From assembly GCA_022360175.1 (NCBI GenBank), contig JAKSDI010000019.1, positions 39,088 through 103,087 of the forward strand: a stretch of 64,000 nucleotides of DNA. Reading direction: 5' to 3'. Positions 1 to 8,882 of this stretch are shown piece by piece. Positions within the stretch are counted from its first letter, which is position 1, and the number at the start of each line of letters is the position of its first letter. The notes beneath the pieces were generated by a model. The model worked only from the letters and a program-made list of their open reading frames with translations. It did not search any database and had not been told where the DNA came from. A program made the translations under genes and the position numbers. The DNA is from Chitinophagales bacterium (GTDB lineage Bacteria > Bacteroidota > Bacteroidia > Chitinophagales > Saprospiraceae).

Positions 1-1582
1 TCAACTTGTAAATACTGGTTTCCGCACGTTCTTTCCAGCGATACTTACCTTTTATATCCTCATAGAATTTAGCCAGGCCTACAGAGTCTTGAGAAGCTTT
101 ATCCCATACTAACATTTTGGTAGCTTCAAATAACAAGATCCCCTCTTCATACTCTCTCATCAGTGACTTGAAATCAGGATATTTTTTCTCTAATTGCAAT
201 TCTTCATACTTCATGCAATTTTCGTTTAGGAAATCCTGATATAATACATCTACTGCTGTACTTACATCTGATGTACGTCCCATACGAATACGCTTACGAG
301 AGGATCTGCCAAGATATCCTGCAAACTCACCCAAAGTAGCCTTATAGTCATTACCCAAAGAAAATAAGACCTCATCAGATTTATCTTTTGGTGCCTTCCA
401 TCGGAAAGTCAGGAAAGTATCTGTCAATGTTTCTTCAAATTTAGCCAGCACCATCGGATACTCTTTCAAGCCAGCGTCCTTCTTAATTCTTTCAACCATA
501 GCATCCTTAGATTGCTGGAACCTGCTATCTTTTTTAATCAGGTTTTCTAAACGACCCTTGTCGATGTCATAAGGTTGTATGCCTCTTAAAGAAACTCTTT
601 TAATTATGTGATATCCTACACTGGTTTTTACTGGCTTGGTGATATCGTTATCATTACGCAAGGAAAAAATAGCATCTTCAAAATCTTTGGAATACTTATT
701 GATACCAAAAAATCCGATATAACCGCCTTTATAATTAGTACGGGTATCTTCAGAATATTTTTTTGCTAACTCATCAAAATCAGCACCATTTTTAATAGCA
801 TTATAAAGGCTATCTGCTAATTTTTTTACCGATGCTTCATCTTTATCCGCTGTACGAAGCAGAATATGTGCAGCCTCTATTTCTCCGCGAGCAGGGCGAC
901 GAGCATGTACCTTAAGAACATGATAACCTGCCTGCGTACGTACTGGCTCCTGGTATTCATTTATTTTGCCCTCATAAGCAGCCGTTTCCAAACCGTAAAA
1001 TCCATTTGGGAAAAGAACCGTCACATAGCCTATTCTTCCACCATTATTCTTGGCAGATTTATCAGCAGATTCAGCTTTTGCAATTGCCGCAAAATCTTCT
1101 CCTCCTTTTACGCGCTTAAGAATAGCATTTGCCTTATCCATAGCCGCTTTTTCCTCTTCTTGTGTTGCTTCTGGGGATACCGCAATTAGTATATGACTAA
1201 TATCTACATCTTGCTTGCTGCGTTCATAAGCTTCACGAATAAGACGCTCCGTCACTTCCTTATCAATGAGATAGGAATCAGCCGATTGACGACGGTAACC
1301 TGCCAACTCATTTTTTAATTGAGGAATAGTATCCAATTGCATGTCCTTTGCCTTGCGAACCTTCAACTTGAATTTGACATACAAATCAAGGTACTCTTCC
1401 AATGACTTTTTCGAAAAAGTAGCCTGCTTACCATTCGTTTTAGTATAGATATACTCGAATTCAGATTTATATACAGGTTTTCCATCTACTGAAAACAAAA
1501 CAGGATCATTTCCTTGCTGTCCCCACATTAGAAGAGGCAATACTAAGCCCGTTATCAGTAAGAGAACATAGCGTTTTACCAT
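1..1582 (-). CDS. Parvulin-type peptidylprolyl isomerase (SurA/PpiC-like), 3' end cut by window edge
   Basis: Periplasmic foldase that would isomerise prolyl bonds and chaperone outer-membrane proteins. The reading frame starts at ATG 1582 (MVKRYVLLLITGLVLPLLMW), a signal peptide, and stays open for 527 codons to the window edge. A SurA-like helical N-domain (about residues 25-125, including a VDGKPVYKSEFEYIY stretch) is followed by two consecutive rotamase domains: the first opens with DVDISHILI (about 126-232) and contains GGRIGYV, the second opens with IEAAHILLR and contains GGYIGFFGINKYSKDFEDAIF. The layout of two parvulin domains with a long C-terminal helical part is usual for Bacteroidota SurA/PpiD-like proteins. 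It lies 146 bp downstream of murF-alr in the same direction. The C-terminus is unseen. Confidence 0.9.
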   Translation of the reverse strand, partial: MVKRYVLLLITGLVLPLLMWGQQGNDPVLFSVDGKPVYKSEFEYIYTKTNGKQATFSKKSLEEYLDLYVKFKLKVRKAKDMQLDTIPQLKNELAGYRRQSADSYLIDKEVTERLIREAYERSKQDVDISHILIAVSPEATQEEEKAAMDKANAILKRVKGGEDFAAIAKAESADKSAKNNGGRIGYVTVLFPNGFYGLETAAYEGKINEYQEPVRTQAGYHVLKVHARRPARGEIEAAHILLRTADKDEASVKKLADSLYNAIKNGADFDELAKKYSEDTRTNYKGGYIGFFGINKYSKDFEDAIFSLRNDNDITKPVKTSVGYHIIKRVSLRGIQPYDIDKGRLENLIKKDSRFQQSKDAMVERIKKDAGLKEYPMVLAKFEETLTDTFLTFRWKAPKDKSDEVLFSLGNDYKATLGEFAGYLGRSSRKRIRMGRTSDVSTAVDVLYQDFLNENCMKYEELQLEKKYPDFKSLMREYEEGILLFEATKMLVWDKASQDSVGLAKFYEDIKGKYRWKERAETSIYKL

Positions 1583-1728
1583 TGTTATTATATTTTTTGT
1601 ATTAAACATTATATATCAATCCACCAGAGAAACCAGGTCTCTGTATTTTCAAACTTCGCAAAATTAGTAAAATATAACCTTCTTTGACAATTCTCTCTGG
1701 AAATGATAGTCGTTGGTCGGCATCCTCT

Positions 1729-4194
1729 CTATTCCTGTACATATACACGACGGACCCTTGGTGCAATTTGAGCAAATACCTCATATGGGATAGTGCCTAT
1801 TGCTTCCGCCAAATGCTGAACAGGCCATTCTTCACCAAAAATGATTGCCTGATCTCCTTCTTTTGCATCGGGAATATTAGTAATATCAACCATGCACATA
1901 TCCATACATATATTACCAATAGTAGGTGCTTTTTTCCCTTTTATCAATACTGAAAACTGCCCGTTTCCACATTTTCTTGGTAAACCATCAGCATATCCAA
2001 TAGACAAAGTAGCGATTCTGGTAGCTCGTTCTACTCTCCCCTTTCTACTATATCCTACACTATTGGCAGCTTCTATATCTTTAATCTGGGAGATACGGGC
2101 ACTAAGCCTTAATACATTCTGCAATTCGTTCTGAATCATACCTCCACCATCTACTCCATAGGCGCCAATGCCCAATCTAACCATATCCATCTGATATTGC
2201 GGAAAACGCAATATCCCTGAACTATTAAGGATGTGCTGTATGGGGCGATATTTCAGTGAAAGGGCAATCCGCTCATACATATCTTGATACTGATGATACT
2301 GATGTTTCGTATAAGCATCATGTTCTGCAGATTCACTTCCTGCCAAATGAGAAAAGATAGACATCACTTTTAATTGAGTATTACCATGCAAGACGCTTAT
2401 CAGTTCGTCAATGTCAGATGCAGCAAAACCTAAGCGGTGCATCCCAGTATCTAATTTCAGGTGAATAGGCACTTGTTTTTGCAAGCTTCCTGTGAAATTA
2501 GCAAAAGCTCTCAAGAGGCGTATGCTATAGATTTCGGGTTCTAACTCATAACGTAATATGCTATCAAAAACTGCTTCTTCAGGATTAAGTACCAAAATTG
2601 GCAAACGTATGCCTCCTTCCCTCAACTCAATCCCTTCATCAGCATAGGCAACCGCTAAATAATCTATCTTGTGAAATGCAAGTGCCCTTGCGATCTCTAT
2701 ACTACCACTACCATATGCTGCTGCTTTTACCATTAACATCATACGTGTAGTGGGCTTAATATATTTTTGATAAACCCTAATATTATGAATAAGTGCATTA
2801 ATATTTACTTCCAATTGCGTTTGATGCACTTTATGCGATAAACGCTGAGCAATACGTTCAAAACCAAAAACTCTTGCTCCTTTAATCAAAAGGACTTCTG
2901 ACTGAAACGTATTATGTTGCTGTTGAGAAAGGAAATCCTCGGTCGTATCAAAATGATTCCAACGGATATCCACATCAAGTATTGATACCATCTGCTTAAT
3001 TCCACTGCCTATCGCAACAAGCTTCTGAAAACGATACTTCTTTAGTAAACCTGCAACGATCTGATACAATTGCTCATTGGTCCTGCCACTCTGTAATATA
3101 TCGGATAAAATAGCGGCCTTGTTCTGATTTGGAAATTGGCGGTTGGTAAATTCTAATGCAGCTTCCAATCCATCTAAATCTGCATTATAACTATCATTTA
3201 CAAGAATACATTGATTAATTCCGGGCCGGATTTCTAAACGCATACTAACTTGTTCAAGTCCTGCCAGGCGCTGAATAATCTTTTCTGAGGGGTATCCCTT
3301 CCATTTCAATAAACACCAACAATGCATTGCATTTTCTATAGATGCTTCATCAGTGAATGGAATAACTACTTTTTCCTCTTTCCCTTCCGTAGTAGCAGTG
3401 ATAGTTGTACGAAAAGCTTCCTGTTCTATGGTTCTAATACATATATTTGCATCTCGACTTTTCCCCCATGTATAAACAGGAATACGTTGCTCAATAACTG
3501 CTTTATCGATTACCTCATGATCTTTACAATAAATGAGCCTTTCAACCTTTGTAAAAAGCTTCAGTTTTTCATTTACTTTTTGTTGAAGTGAAGCAAATCC
3601 TTCACTATGGGCTTGCCCAATATTAGCAAAAATACCAATGGAAGGTAGCATCAAAAATGCCAGGTTTTCCATTTCATCTACTTGTGAAATTCCTGCTTCA
3701 AAAATACCTAAATCGTGCTGTTTTTTTAATTGCCAAACCGATAAGGGCACTCCTATTTGAGAATTGAAACTTTTAGGGCTACGACAGATATGATAATCCT
3801 GATGTAACAGCTGAAAAAGCCATTCCTTAATAATGGTTTTCCCATTACTTCCTGTTATCCCTATTATCGGAATATGAAAATGTTTTCTATGATGACGTCC
3901 AATCCGTTGTAATGCTTTTATCGTATTATCAACTTCAAAGAAGTTAGCATCATGAAATAAGTGTTGATTTTTAATTTTCTGGCTAACCACAAAATGACGA
4001 ACACCTGCATCGTATAAAATCCCTATATAATCATGTCCATTATGATGTAAGCCAGGTATTGCAAAAAATAAGGTTCCCGCTCCATCGTGTAAGTTCCGGC
4101 TATCAGTAAGAATCTCATGAATTTGTCCTAATAAGCCTTTTTGCTGCCATTTTGCGTTTAGAATATCTTTTAAGGATACTGTGTTATACTTCAT
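1729..4194 (-). CDS. murF-alr: Bifunctional UDP-N-acetylmuramoyl-tripeptide:D-Ala-D-Ala ligase / alanine racemase
   Basis: Cytoplasmic peptidoglycan enzyme that joins two steps: MurF adds D-Ala-D-Ala to UDP-MurNAc-tripeptide, and the racemase makes D-Ala from L-Ala with PLP. The N-terminal half has the Mur-ligase ATP loop GITGSNGKT (about residues 112-120) and a C-terminal ligase domain with LVNDSYNADLDGLEAAL. The racemase half begins near residue 450; its PLP lysine lies in MLMVKAAAYGSGS (K490) and the catalytic tyrosine in NSVGYSRKGR, followed by the usual ATLSIGYADGLPR. 821 aa equals the sum of both enzymes, and this fusion is typical of Bacteroidota. An in-frame ATG 18 nt upstream (4212) is possible; MKYNTVSLKDI was preferred because it matches the family's N-terminus. 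Confidence 0.96.
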   Translation of the reverse strand: MKYNTVSLKDILNAKWQQKGLLGQIHEILTDSRNLHDGAGTLFFAIPGLHHNGHDYIGILYDAGVRHFVVSQKIKNQHLFHDANFFEVDNTIKALQRIGRHHRKHFHIPIIGITGSNGKTIIKEWLFQLLHQDYHICRSPKSFNSQIGVPLSVWQLKKQHDLGIFEAGISQVDEMENLAFLMLPSIGIFANIGQAHSEGFASLQQKVNEKLKLFTKVERLIYCKDHEVIDKAVIEQRIPVYTWGKSRDANICIRTIEQEAFRTTITATTEGKEEKVVIPFTDEASIENAMHCWCLLKWKGYPSEKIIQRLAGLEQVSMRLEIRPGINQCILVNDSYNADLDGLEAALEFTNRQFPNQNKAAILSDILQSGRTNEQLYQIVAGLLKKYRFQKLVAIGSGIKQMVSILDVDIRWNHFDTTEDFLSQQQHNTFQSEVLLIKGARVFGFERIAQRLSHKVHQTQLEVNINALIHNIRVYQKYIKPTTRMMLMVKAAAYGSGSIEIARALAFHKIDYLAVAYADEGIELREGGIRLPILVLNPEEAVFDSILRYELEPEIYSIRLLRAFANFTGSLQKQVPIHLKLDTGMHRLGFAASDIDELISVLHGNTQLKVMSIFSHLAGSESAEHDAYTKHQYHQYQDMYERIALSLKYRPIQHILNSSGILRFPQYQMDMVRLGIGAYGVDGGGMIQNELQNVLRLSARISQIKDIEAANSVGYSRKGRVERATRIATLSIGYADGLPRKCGNGQFSVLIKGKKAPTIGNICMDMCMVDITNIPDAKEGDQAIIFGEEWPVQHLAEAIGTIPYEVFAQIAPRVRRVYVQE

Positions 4195-4248
4195 TCTGAT
4201 ATTTATAATCAATTCAATTCACCCCACTCAAATCTATTTTACTATCAA

Positions 4249-5301
4249 TCAAATAGTTAACCAATCAACAATCAATGCTGCCGATACAGCATATGCACTC
4301 GCTTCATCCGGTTTAAGGCTATCATTACGATTGGTAGAATACCTTCTTTTGAATCCTTGTTTAGTAATCATTTCCTGGCTATGAGTTCGAATTTTTTTTG
4401 CCATCCCTTTCATGTCGTATCTCAACAAACCCTGATAAAGCAACCAATTAAGTTCCAACATTATTGCCTTTTCCTTTGTATCCTGAAGATTAAAGATTGG
4501 ACAAAGATAATCAGGGCCTATTTCACCACCAAAAGCATCTCCAGCCAGCGTCAATAAGAGCATTTCTGCTTGCTCCTGAACCGGAACTTCACCACACATT
4601 GGCATCAAACCAATAGCTGTTATAGCGGCTGTTAGTTCATTATTAATCAGATCAAATGACTGATATATACCTATAGCGTTATTCCACAGTTTTTCATTAA
4701 AAGTATAAATACCTAACTCATGCCAATTTAGGGGCTCACTAATATCTGCATTTATAATGCTCCCCAACTGTATTAAACATTCATTAGACCATATTAATAA
4801 AGTATTATATAATGGTTCCTGAAGGCAGACACTACTCACATCTCCATCATTATTTTTTTTCCAGCTTGGCCAATCCAGTGTTTCAAATGGATGCTTGATG
4901 CTAATAAGCCCTTCTTCTTCAGGATCATTATTATCATATAAATAGCGATGCCATTCGATGATCTTTGGATATAATTGTATTAGTATCGCCCGCCCTTTTT
5001 TCTTATCAGCTATAGCATCGTACAATTTCCAAAGCATTATACCCTGGATGGGTGGACTTACAATATCTAAGTTCGTTGAATTAATGCGATCAGGCAACAT
5101 GCCATTATCCAGTTGAGTACTGAATAGGTACTCTAGCAATCGTACGGCTTTGTCTACATCAATCTGTGCATATCCTGGTATCAGTAAACTAATTTCCCAA
5201 TTACTATATTTTTGGTATACATCAGGTATTTCGCTAGCATGCCCTTCCCAGAATTGCTGTAATTTTTTTTTGGCTGCCTCTAGTAATTTTTCATCCATCA
5301 T
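4249..5301 (-). CDS. Predicted (alpha/alpha)6-barrel glycosidase, MGH1/GH63-like
   Basis: 350 aa, no signal peptide, so probably cytoplasmic. The pattern NWEISLLIPGYAQID, then LFSTQLDNGMLPDRI, SPPIQGIMLWKLYD and HPFETLDWPSW follows the order of conserved blocks in GH63-related hydrolases (mannosylglycerate hydrolase/MGH1-like fold: W-x-WDSGFHA, Q-x-x-NGMIPH, QPP, HPWESG). Several blocks are weakened: WDSGFHA is replaced by NWEISLLIPG, so the exact substrate, and perhaps activity, is uncertain. It is shorter than most family members. It is 54 nt upstream of murF-alr and 82 nt downstream of the App1-like gene, all on the minus strand, consistent with co-transcription. Assignment rests on motif order read by eye. 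Confidence 0.5.
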   Translation of the reverse strand: MMDEKLLEAAKKKLQQFWEGHASEIPDVYQKYSNWEISLLIPGYAQIDVDKAVRLLEYLFSTQLDNGMLPDRINSTNLDIVSPPIQGIMLWKLYDAIADKKKGRAILIQLYPKIIEWHRYLYDNNDPEEEGLISIKHPFETLDWPSWKKNNDGDVSSVCLQEPLYNTLLIWSNECLIQLGSIINADISEPLNWHELGIYTFNEKLWNNAIGIYQSFDLINNELTAAITAIGLMPMCGEVPVQEQAEMLLLTLAGDAFGGEIGPDYLCPIFNLQDTKEKAIMLELNWLLYQGLLRYDMKGMAKKIRTHSQEMITKQGFKRRYSTNRNDSLKPDEASAYAVSAALIVDWLTI

Positions 5302-5383
5302 TATACATTCTATGGAGTCCTTTCAAAACAATTTCTACTATAAAGTCAGCAAATAATACGGTTTAAATATGTTTTGTGTTGCA

Positions 5384-6475
5384 TCATAATAATTTGGTAA
5401 AGCGTGTAAAATCTATCAATTTACGCTCTGAGGCATGGATGGCAGCATTACTGAAATTCTTTACCAGGCATAAATCGGTACCTGTATTGGTAATCAATTC
5501 TTGTATTTTCCGCCTGCGCCTGTTCGACTCTACATCTCTTATATAGATACCTATAATTCGATCTGGATATTCTTCTGCTACCGCCTGATATATATATGGA
5601 TCTTTTTCACCACTATCGCCAATTAATACGAACGGCAGCTTAGGGTATGCTGCCATTATTTGTAAAATGCTCTGATGTTTATATCCATATTTTGCTTTAG
5701 GTTTTTCCTCATAAGGGAGTCCAAAATCACGAAGTAATAAAGGGCCTTTCGGCAAATTATTTAAATACAGAAATTCAACGAGTAGATCGTACAAATTCCA
5801 GGGGCTGTTAGATACGTAAAATACGGGATTAACCGGGCTAATATTATTGCCATACTCCAAGCTTTTATAAAAAGCACTTGCTTCACTAATCGCCTGGCGT
5901 CGAGCGGCATTTTTAAATAATGTATGGTATAACAACTTCAATTTCAATAAAGAAGTAACATCTGTTTTCAGAATAGTATCATCTATATCACTAATCACAC
6001 CATATTGTGCCTGAGGAGGAGGAACCAGGTATTCTACTGTAAATACTTTTCCTTCCACTTTTTGCTTAGGGTCATTAATCTGAACCTTGGCATGCCTCCA
6101 TTTCTGGCCTGCTAAATGATTTTGAACACTAAGTGGCGTATGAAGCGTGAAATATCCTTCTTTATCAGATTGTATGGAAAATTTCTCCTCTCCCAGGCTA
6201 ATATTTAAACTTGCAAAACGAATTTCTTTACTTCCGAAGCGTTTATAATTATTAATCAATGTCCGCCATTTAGAATCCTGTATGGATGTAATAATACCCC
6301 TGTCTCTTAAAACTCTCCCTTTCAACCATACCCAATTATAGCTACCATATCCCCAATAATCCATAACAATAAGGGGTCCTTTATTTTTTCTCCCTCGCAA
6401 CCAGCGAATGCCTTTACGTAAAATATCCAACAACTCGTTTAGCTGTAATAATAATTTCACAATCTGTTTTCGCAC
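5384..6475 (-). CDS. App1-like phosphatidate phosphatase (DUF2183), HAD-type
   Basis: 363 aa. The C-terminal two thirds match the App1/DUF2183 catalytic domain: YGVISDIDDTILKTDV (about 158-173) gives the HAD nucleophile motif DxDxT, followed by NPVFYVSNSPWNLYDLLVEF (motif II), a lysine-rich KYGYKHQSI segment and LPFVLIGDSGEKDPYIY (motifs III/IV). Residues 45-150 form a predicted beta-sandwich (WLKGRVLRD ... FTLHTPL ... GKVFTVEYLVPP). Yeast App1 dephosphorylates phosphatidate; bacterial homologues are assumed to act on phospholipids or related phosphates. No signal peptide is apparent, though the first 25 residues are amphipathic. It is the first gene of the minus-strand run and diverges from phzF across 113 bp. 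Confidence 0.85.
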   Translation of the reverse strand: MRKQIVKLLLQLNELLDILRKGIRWLRGRKNKGPLIVMDYWGYGSYNWVWLKGRVLRDRGIITSIQDSKWRTLINNYKRFGSKEIRFASLNISLGEEKFSIQSDKEGYFTLHTPLSVQNHLAGQKWRHAKVQINDPKQKVEGKVFTVEYLVPPPQAQYGVISDIDDTILKTDVTSLLKLKLLYHTLFKNAARRQAISEASAFYKSLEYGNNISPVNPVFYVSNSPWNLYDLLVEFLYLNNLPKGPLLLRDFGLPYEEKPKAKYGYKHQSILQIMAAYPKLPFVLIGDSGEKDPYIYQAVAEEYPDRIIGIYIRDVESNRRRRKIQELITNTGTDLCLVKNFSNAAIHASERKLIDFTRFTKLL

Positions 6476-6567
6476 AGTTTTTGCTCATAAATATACTAAA
6501 GGACAAGGCTCTTTCTTAAAAAAAATAGACGAGGCTAATAAAATTTAAACAGCTTCATAGAAGAAAC

Positions 6568-6575
6568 TATCTTTG
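6568..6575 (+). promoter_or_regulatory. Bacteroidota-type -7 element upstream of the PhzF gene
   Basis: TATCTTTG matches the TAnnTTTG consensus known for Bacteroides/Flavobacterium promoters and ends 13 nt before the ATG at 6589. An AT-rich TTTA lies about 20 nt upstream in the -33 area. Motif match only. Confidence 0.5.
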
Positions 6576-6588
6576 CGAAAAACAACAT

Positions 6589-7377
6589 ATGCAAATCTCC
6601 CTTTATCAGGCAGATGCCTTTACTGATGTTCTATTTGGCGGCAACCCTGCAGCAGTATGCCCATTAGACAGGTGGTTGTCTGATGAATTATTACAAGCGA
6701 TCGCTGCTGAAAACAATCTGTCAGAAACAGCTTTTATTGTCCCAAAAGGAAAGGATTATCACATCAGGTGGTTTACGCCTACTACGGAGGTAGACCTTTG
6801 TGGGCATGCAACTTTGGCTAGTGCTCATGTCCTTTATACCCATTTGGGAGAAACTGCTGCTACTCTACATTTCGAATCCCGTAGTGGCCAATTGAGTGTT
6901 AGTCTGGATGGTGGGTTATATATCATGGATTTTCCCGTTGATATGCTCGAACCTACCCTTGCTCCTACTGTATTGAAAAAAGCATTGGCTATTGAGCCAA
7001 CAGATGTATTTGTGGGTAGAGATGATTATCTGATTGTTGTAGATTCTCAAGAAACAATAGAAGCATTGGAGCCTGATTTTAGAATGCTTAAACAGGTTAA
7101 AAGCCGGGGCGTTATTGTTACAGCTCCTGGAGAAGAGGTAGACTTTGTTTCGCGCTGCTTTTTTCCAAATGCAGGTATAGATGAAGATCCCGTCACTGGT
7201 TCAGCGCATACTTCTATGACTCCTTATTGGGCAGAAAGGCTTTCTAAACAATCTCTAACTGCTCGCCAGCTTTCTAAAAGAGGAGGGCAACTACACTGTA
7301 CAATGCTCGGTGACAGAGTAGCTCTTGCAGGACAAGCTATTACTTTCATGGAAGGAAAAATTTTCATTCCCAATTGA
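6589..7377 (+). CDS. PhzF family isomerase/epimerase
   Basis: 262 aa, the usual length for PhzF-fold enzymes (two diaminopimelate-epimerase-like lobes). The catalytic glutamate is in ENNLSETAF (E46). Other family blocks are FGGNPAAV near residue 16, the first-lobe helix start EVDLCGHATLASAHVL, and DEDPVTGSAHTSMTPYWAE in the second lobe. PhzF in phenazine producers isomerises DHHA, but most members in genomes without phz genes have unknown substrates, and no other phz gene is present here. The start at 6589 is supported by the -7 element just upstream. A PLP enzyme gene follows after 22 bp. Confidence 0.9.
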   Translation: MQISLYQADAFTDVLFGGNPAAVCPLDRWLSDELLQAIAAENNLSETAFIVPKGKDYHIRWFTPTTEVDLCGHATLASAHVLYTHLGETAATLHFESRSGQLSVSLDGGLYIMDFPVDMLEPTLAPTVLKKALAIEPTDVFVGRDDYLIVVDSQETIEALEPDFRMLKQVKSRGVIVTAPGEEVDFVSRCFFPNAGIDEDPVTGSAHTSMTPYWAERLSKQSLTARQLSKRGGQLHCTMLGDRVALAGQAITFMEGKIFIPN

Positions 7378-7399
7378 GAACTTGTTCAATCCCTAAACC

Positions 7400-8587
7400 A
7401 TGAATCACGATCAACAGCTTAGTGAGATATTAATGCACCTGGGAGAAAATAGGCAGCAGTATTTTAACGCCGTTTCACCTCCGATAATTCAAAGTAGTAA
7501 TTTTGCTTTTCCAACCCTAAATGATTTTCGAAATGCTTTTATTGATGAAGCAAAAAATCATTTATATACGAGAGGAAACAATCCTACTGTTGCAATACTC
7601 CGTAAAAAACTAGCTGCTTTAGAAAAAGCAGAAGATGCCCTGGTTTTTGCCAGCGGCATGGGCGCTATATCTGCTGCTATTTTAAGTCAGGTTAAAGCTG
7701 GAAGCCATATCGTTTGTGTAACTTCCCCCTACTCATGGACCCATCAATTACTAACTAATTATCTACCTCGTTTTAATGTAAGCCATACCTATGTGGATGG
7801 TACAAACCCTCAGGCTATTGAAGCCGCTATCCAACCTAATACGAGTTTACTTTATCTCGAAAGCCCCAACTCACTGACATTTGCACTACAGGATTTAAAA
7901 GCTTGCGCAGCAATTGCAAAAAAACATGGTATTATAAGTTGTATTGACAACAGTTATGCTTCGCCTATATTTCAACAACCCATTGAATCGGGTATTGATA
8001 TCGTGGTACATTCCGGATCTAAATATTTAAATGGGCATAGCGATGTTGTAATGGGAGTACTTTGCAGCAATCAAAAAATGGTTGACCGGATATTTAAAGA
8101 AGAATATATGACATTTGGAGGTATTCTTTCTCCTCATGATGCATCACTTGCCATCCGAGGATTGCGTACCCTAGAGATAAGAATGCAACGCACCAACCAA
8201 AGTGCTATGAAAATTGCTCAATTTTTGGAAGCTCATCCAAAAGTTGAAAAAGTCATTCACCCTCATCTTCCTTCTTTCCCTCAATATGAATTAGCGATTA
8301 AACAAATGAAGGGAACCGGAGGCTTATTTTCACTGTTCCTTAAAGCAGGTGAAATTGAACAAGTAGAGCGATTCATTCAACATCTCAACGGCTTTTTGAT
8401 GGCTGTCTCCTGGGGAGGGCACGAATCCTTAATTCTTCCAATGGCAGGTTTTTACAAAATTCCTGGTAAAGAAGATTCTACACTTCCCTGGAACCTAGTG
8501 AGATTATATATAGGGCTTGAAGATCCAGATTGGTTGATCGAACAATTGAAAAAAGGATTGGAGGCAATTGGTGATGTAGACATATAG
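7400..8587 (+). CDS. Trans-sulfuration (Cys/Met metabolism) PLP-dependent enzyme
   Basis: 395 aa, fold-type I gamma-family enzyme (cystathionine gamma-synthase / beta-lyase / methionine gamma-lyase group). The PLP lysine is in VHSGSKYLNGHSDVVMGV; the substrate-binding YTRGNNPTVAILRKKLAALE and ASGMGAISAAIL (cofactor phosphate) are present, as is the C-terminal SWGGHESLILP. The Asp that pairs with the pyridine nitrogen is in CIDNSYASP. Sequence alone does not tell lyase from synthase. It probably shares the PhzF transcript (22 bp gap). A second enzyme of the same superfamily (metZ) lies 9 kb downstream. Its 3' end abuts the repeat element that starts at 8609. Confidence 0.88.
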   Translation: MNHDQQLSEILMHLGENRQQYFNAVSPPIIQSSNFAFPTLNDFRNAFIDEAKNHLYTRGNNPTVAILRKKLAALEKAEDALVFASGMGAISAAILSQVKAGSHIVCVTSPYSWTHQLLTNYLPRFNVSHTYVDGTNPQAIEAAIQPNTSLLYLESPNSLTFALQDLKACAAIAKKHGIISCIDNSYASPIFQQPIESGIDIVVHSGSKYLNGHSDVVMGVLCSNQKMVDRIFKEEYMTFGGILSPHDASLAIRGLRTLEIRMQRTNQSAMKIAQFLEAHPKVEKVIHPHLPSFPQYELAIKQMKGTGGLFSLFLKAGEIEQVERFIQHLNGFLMAVSWGGHESLILPMAGFYKIPGKEDSTLPWNLVRLYIGLEDPDWLIEQLKKGLEAIGDVDI

Positions 8588-8608
8588 TTAGGGAATGATG
8601 TGGTGATT

Positions 8609-8778
8609 GGTGATATCCCAGCTACGCTTATCAGCTACGTCGGGCGAAGAGTGATGTAGAGCAAGGATGTTTAGGTGGTTTAATAGCGTTTAGTGTGGTT
8701 TAGAGGAAGGAGATTCAAGTTTAAATCAAAGCATCTTTGAGTACACTTGCGATTTGATCTTGAGTTTGAATTTGCACC
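8609..8778 (+). repeat. Dispersed repeat core, copy A
   Basis: About 170 bp of non-coding DNA whose reverse complement occurs at 30989-31168 with roughly 90% identity by eye. Shared blocks include CTACGCTTATCAGCTACGT, GCGAAGAGTGATGT, GGTGGTTTAATAGCGTTTAG and AAATCAAAGCATCTTTGAGT. Copy A lacks one 7-nt unit (GGTGATG) that copy B has. It contains a TTTAG-based tandem stretch and an imperfect hairpin between ATTCAAGTTTAAATC and the ATTTGATCTTGAGTTTGAAT region. It is flanked by a short heptamer array on the left (GATGTGGTGATTGGTGAT) and a long one on the right. Confidence 0.85.
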
Positions 8779-8858
8779 TGATTGGTGATTGGTGATTGGT
8801 GATTGGTGATTGGTGATTGGTGATTGGTGATTGGTGATTGGTGATTGGTGATTGGTGA
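8779..8858 (+). repeat. Perfect heptamer tandem array (TGATTGG) x 11
   Basis: Eleven uninterrupted copies of TGATTGG plus a partial TGA. The array starts directly at the end of repeat core A and stops 24 bp before the ATG of the sirtuin gene. The same unit recurs eight times at 56283-56338. Reverse-strand reading frames through it (peptide repeats of the ITNHQSP type) are by-products and not genes. Confidence 0.97.
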
Positions 8859-8882
8859 ATATACAGTAATAAAAAAAGAATT

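Noticed and set aside
1684..2134. Plus-strand frames opposite murF-alr
   Set aside because: Antisense shadows of a well-conserved gene; composition not protein-like.
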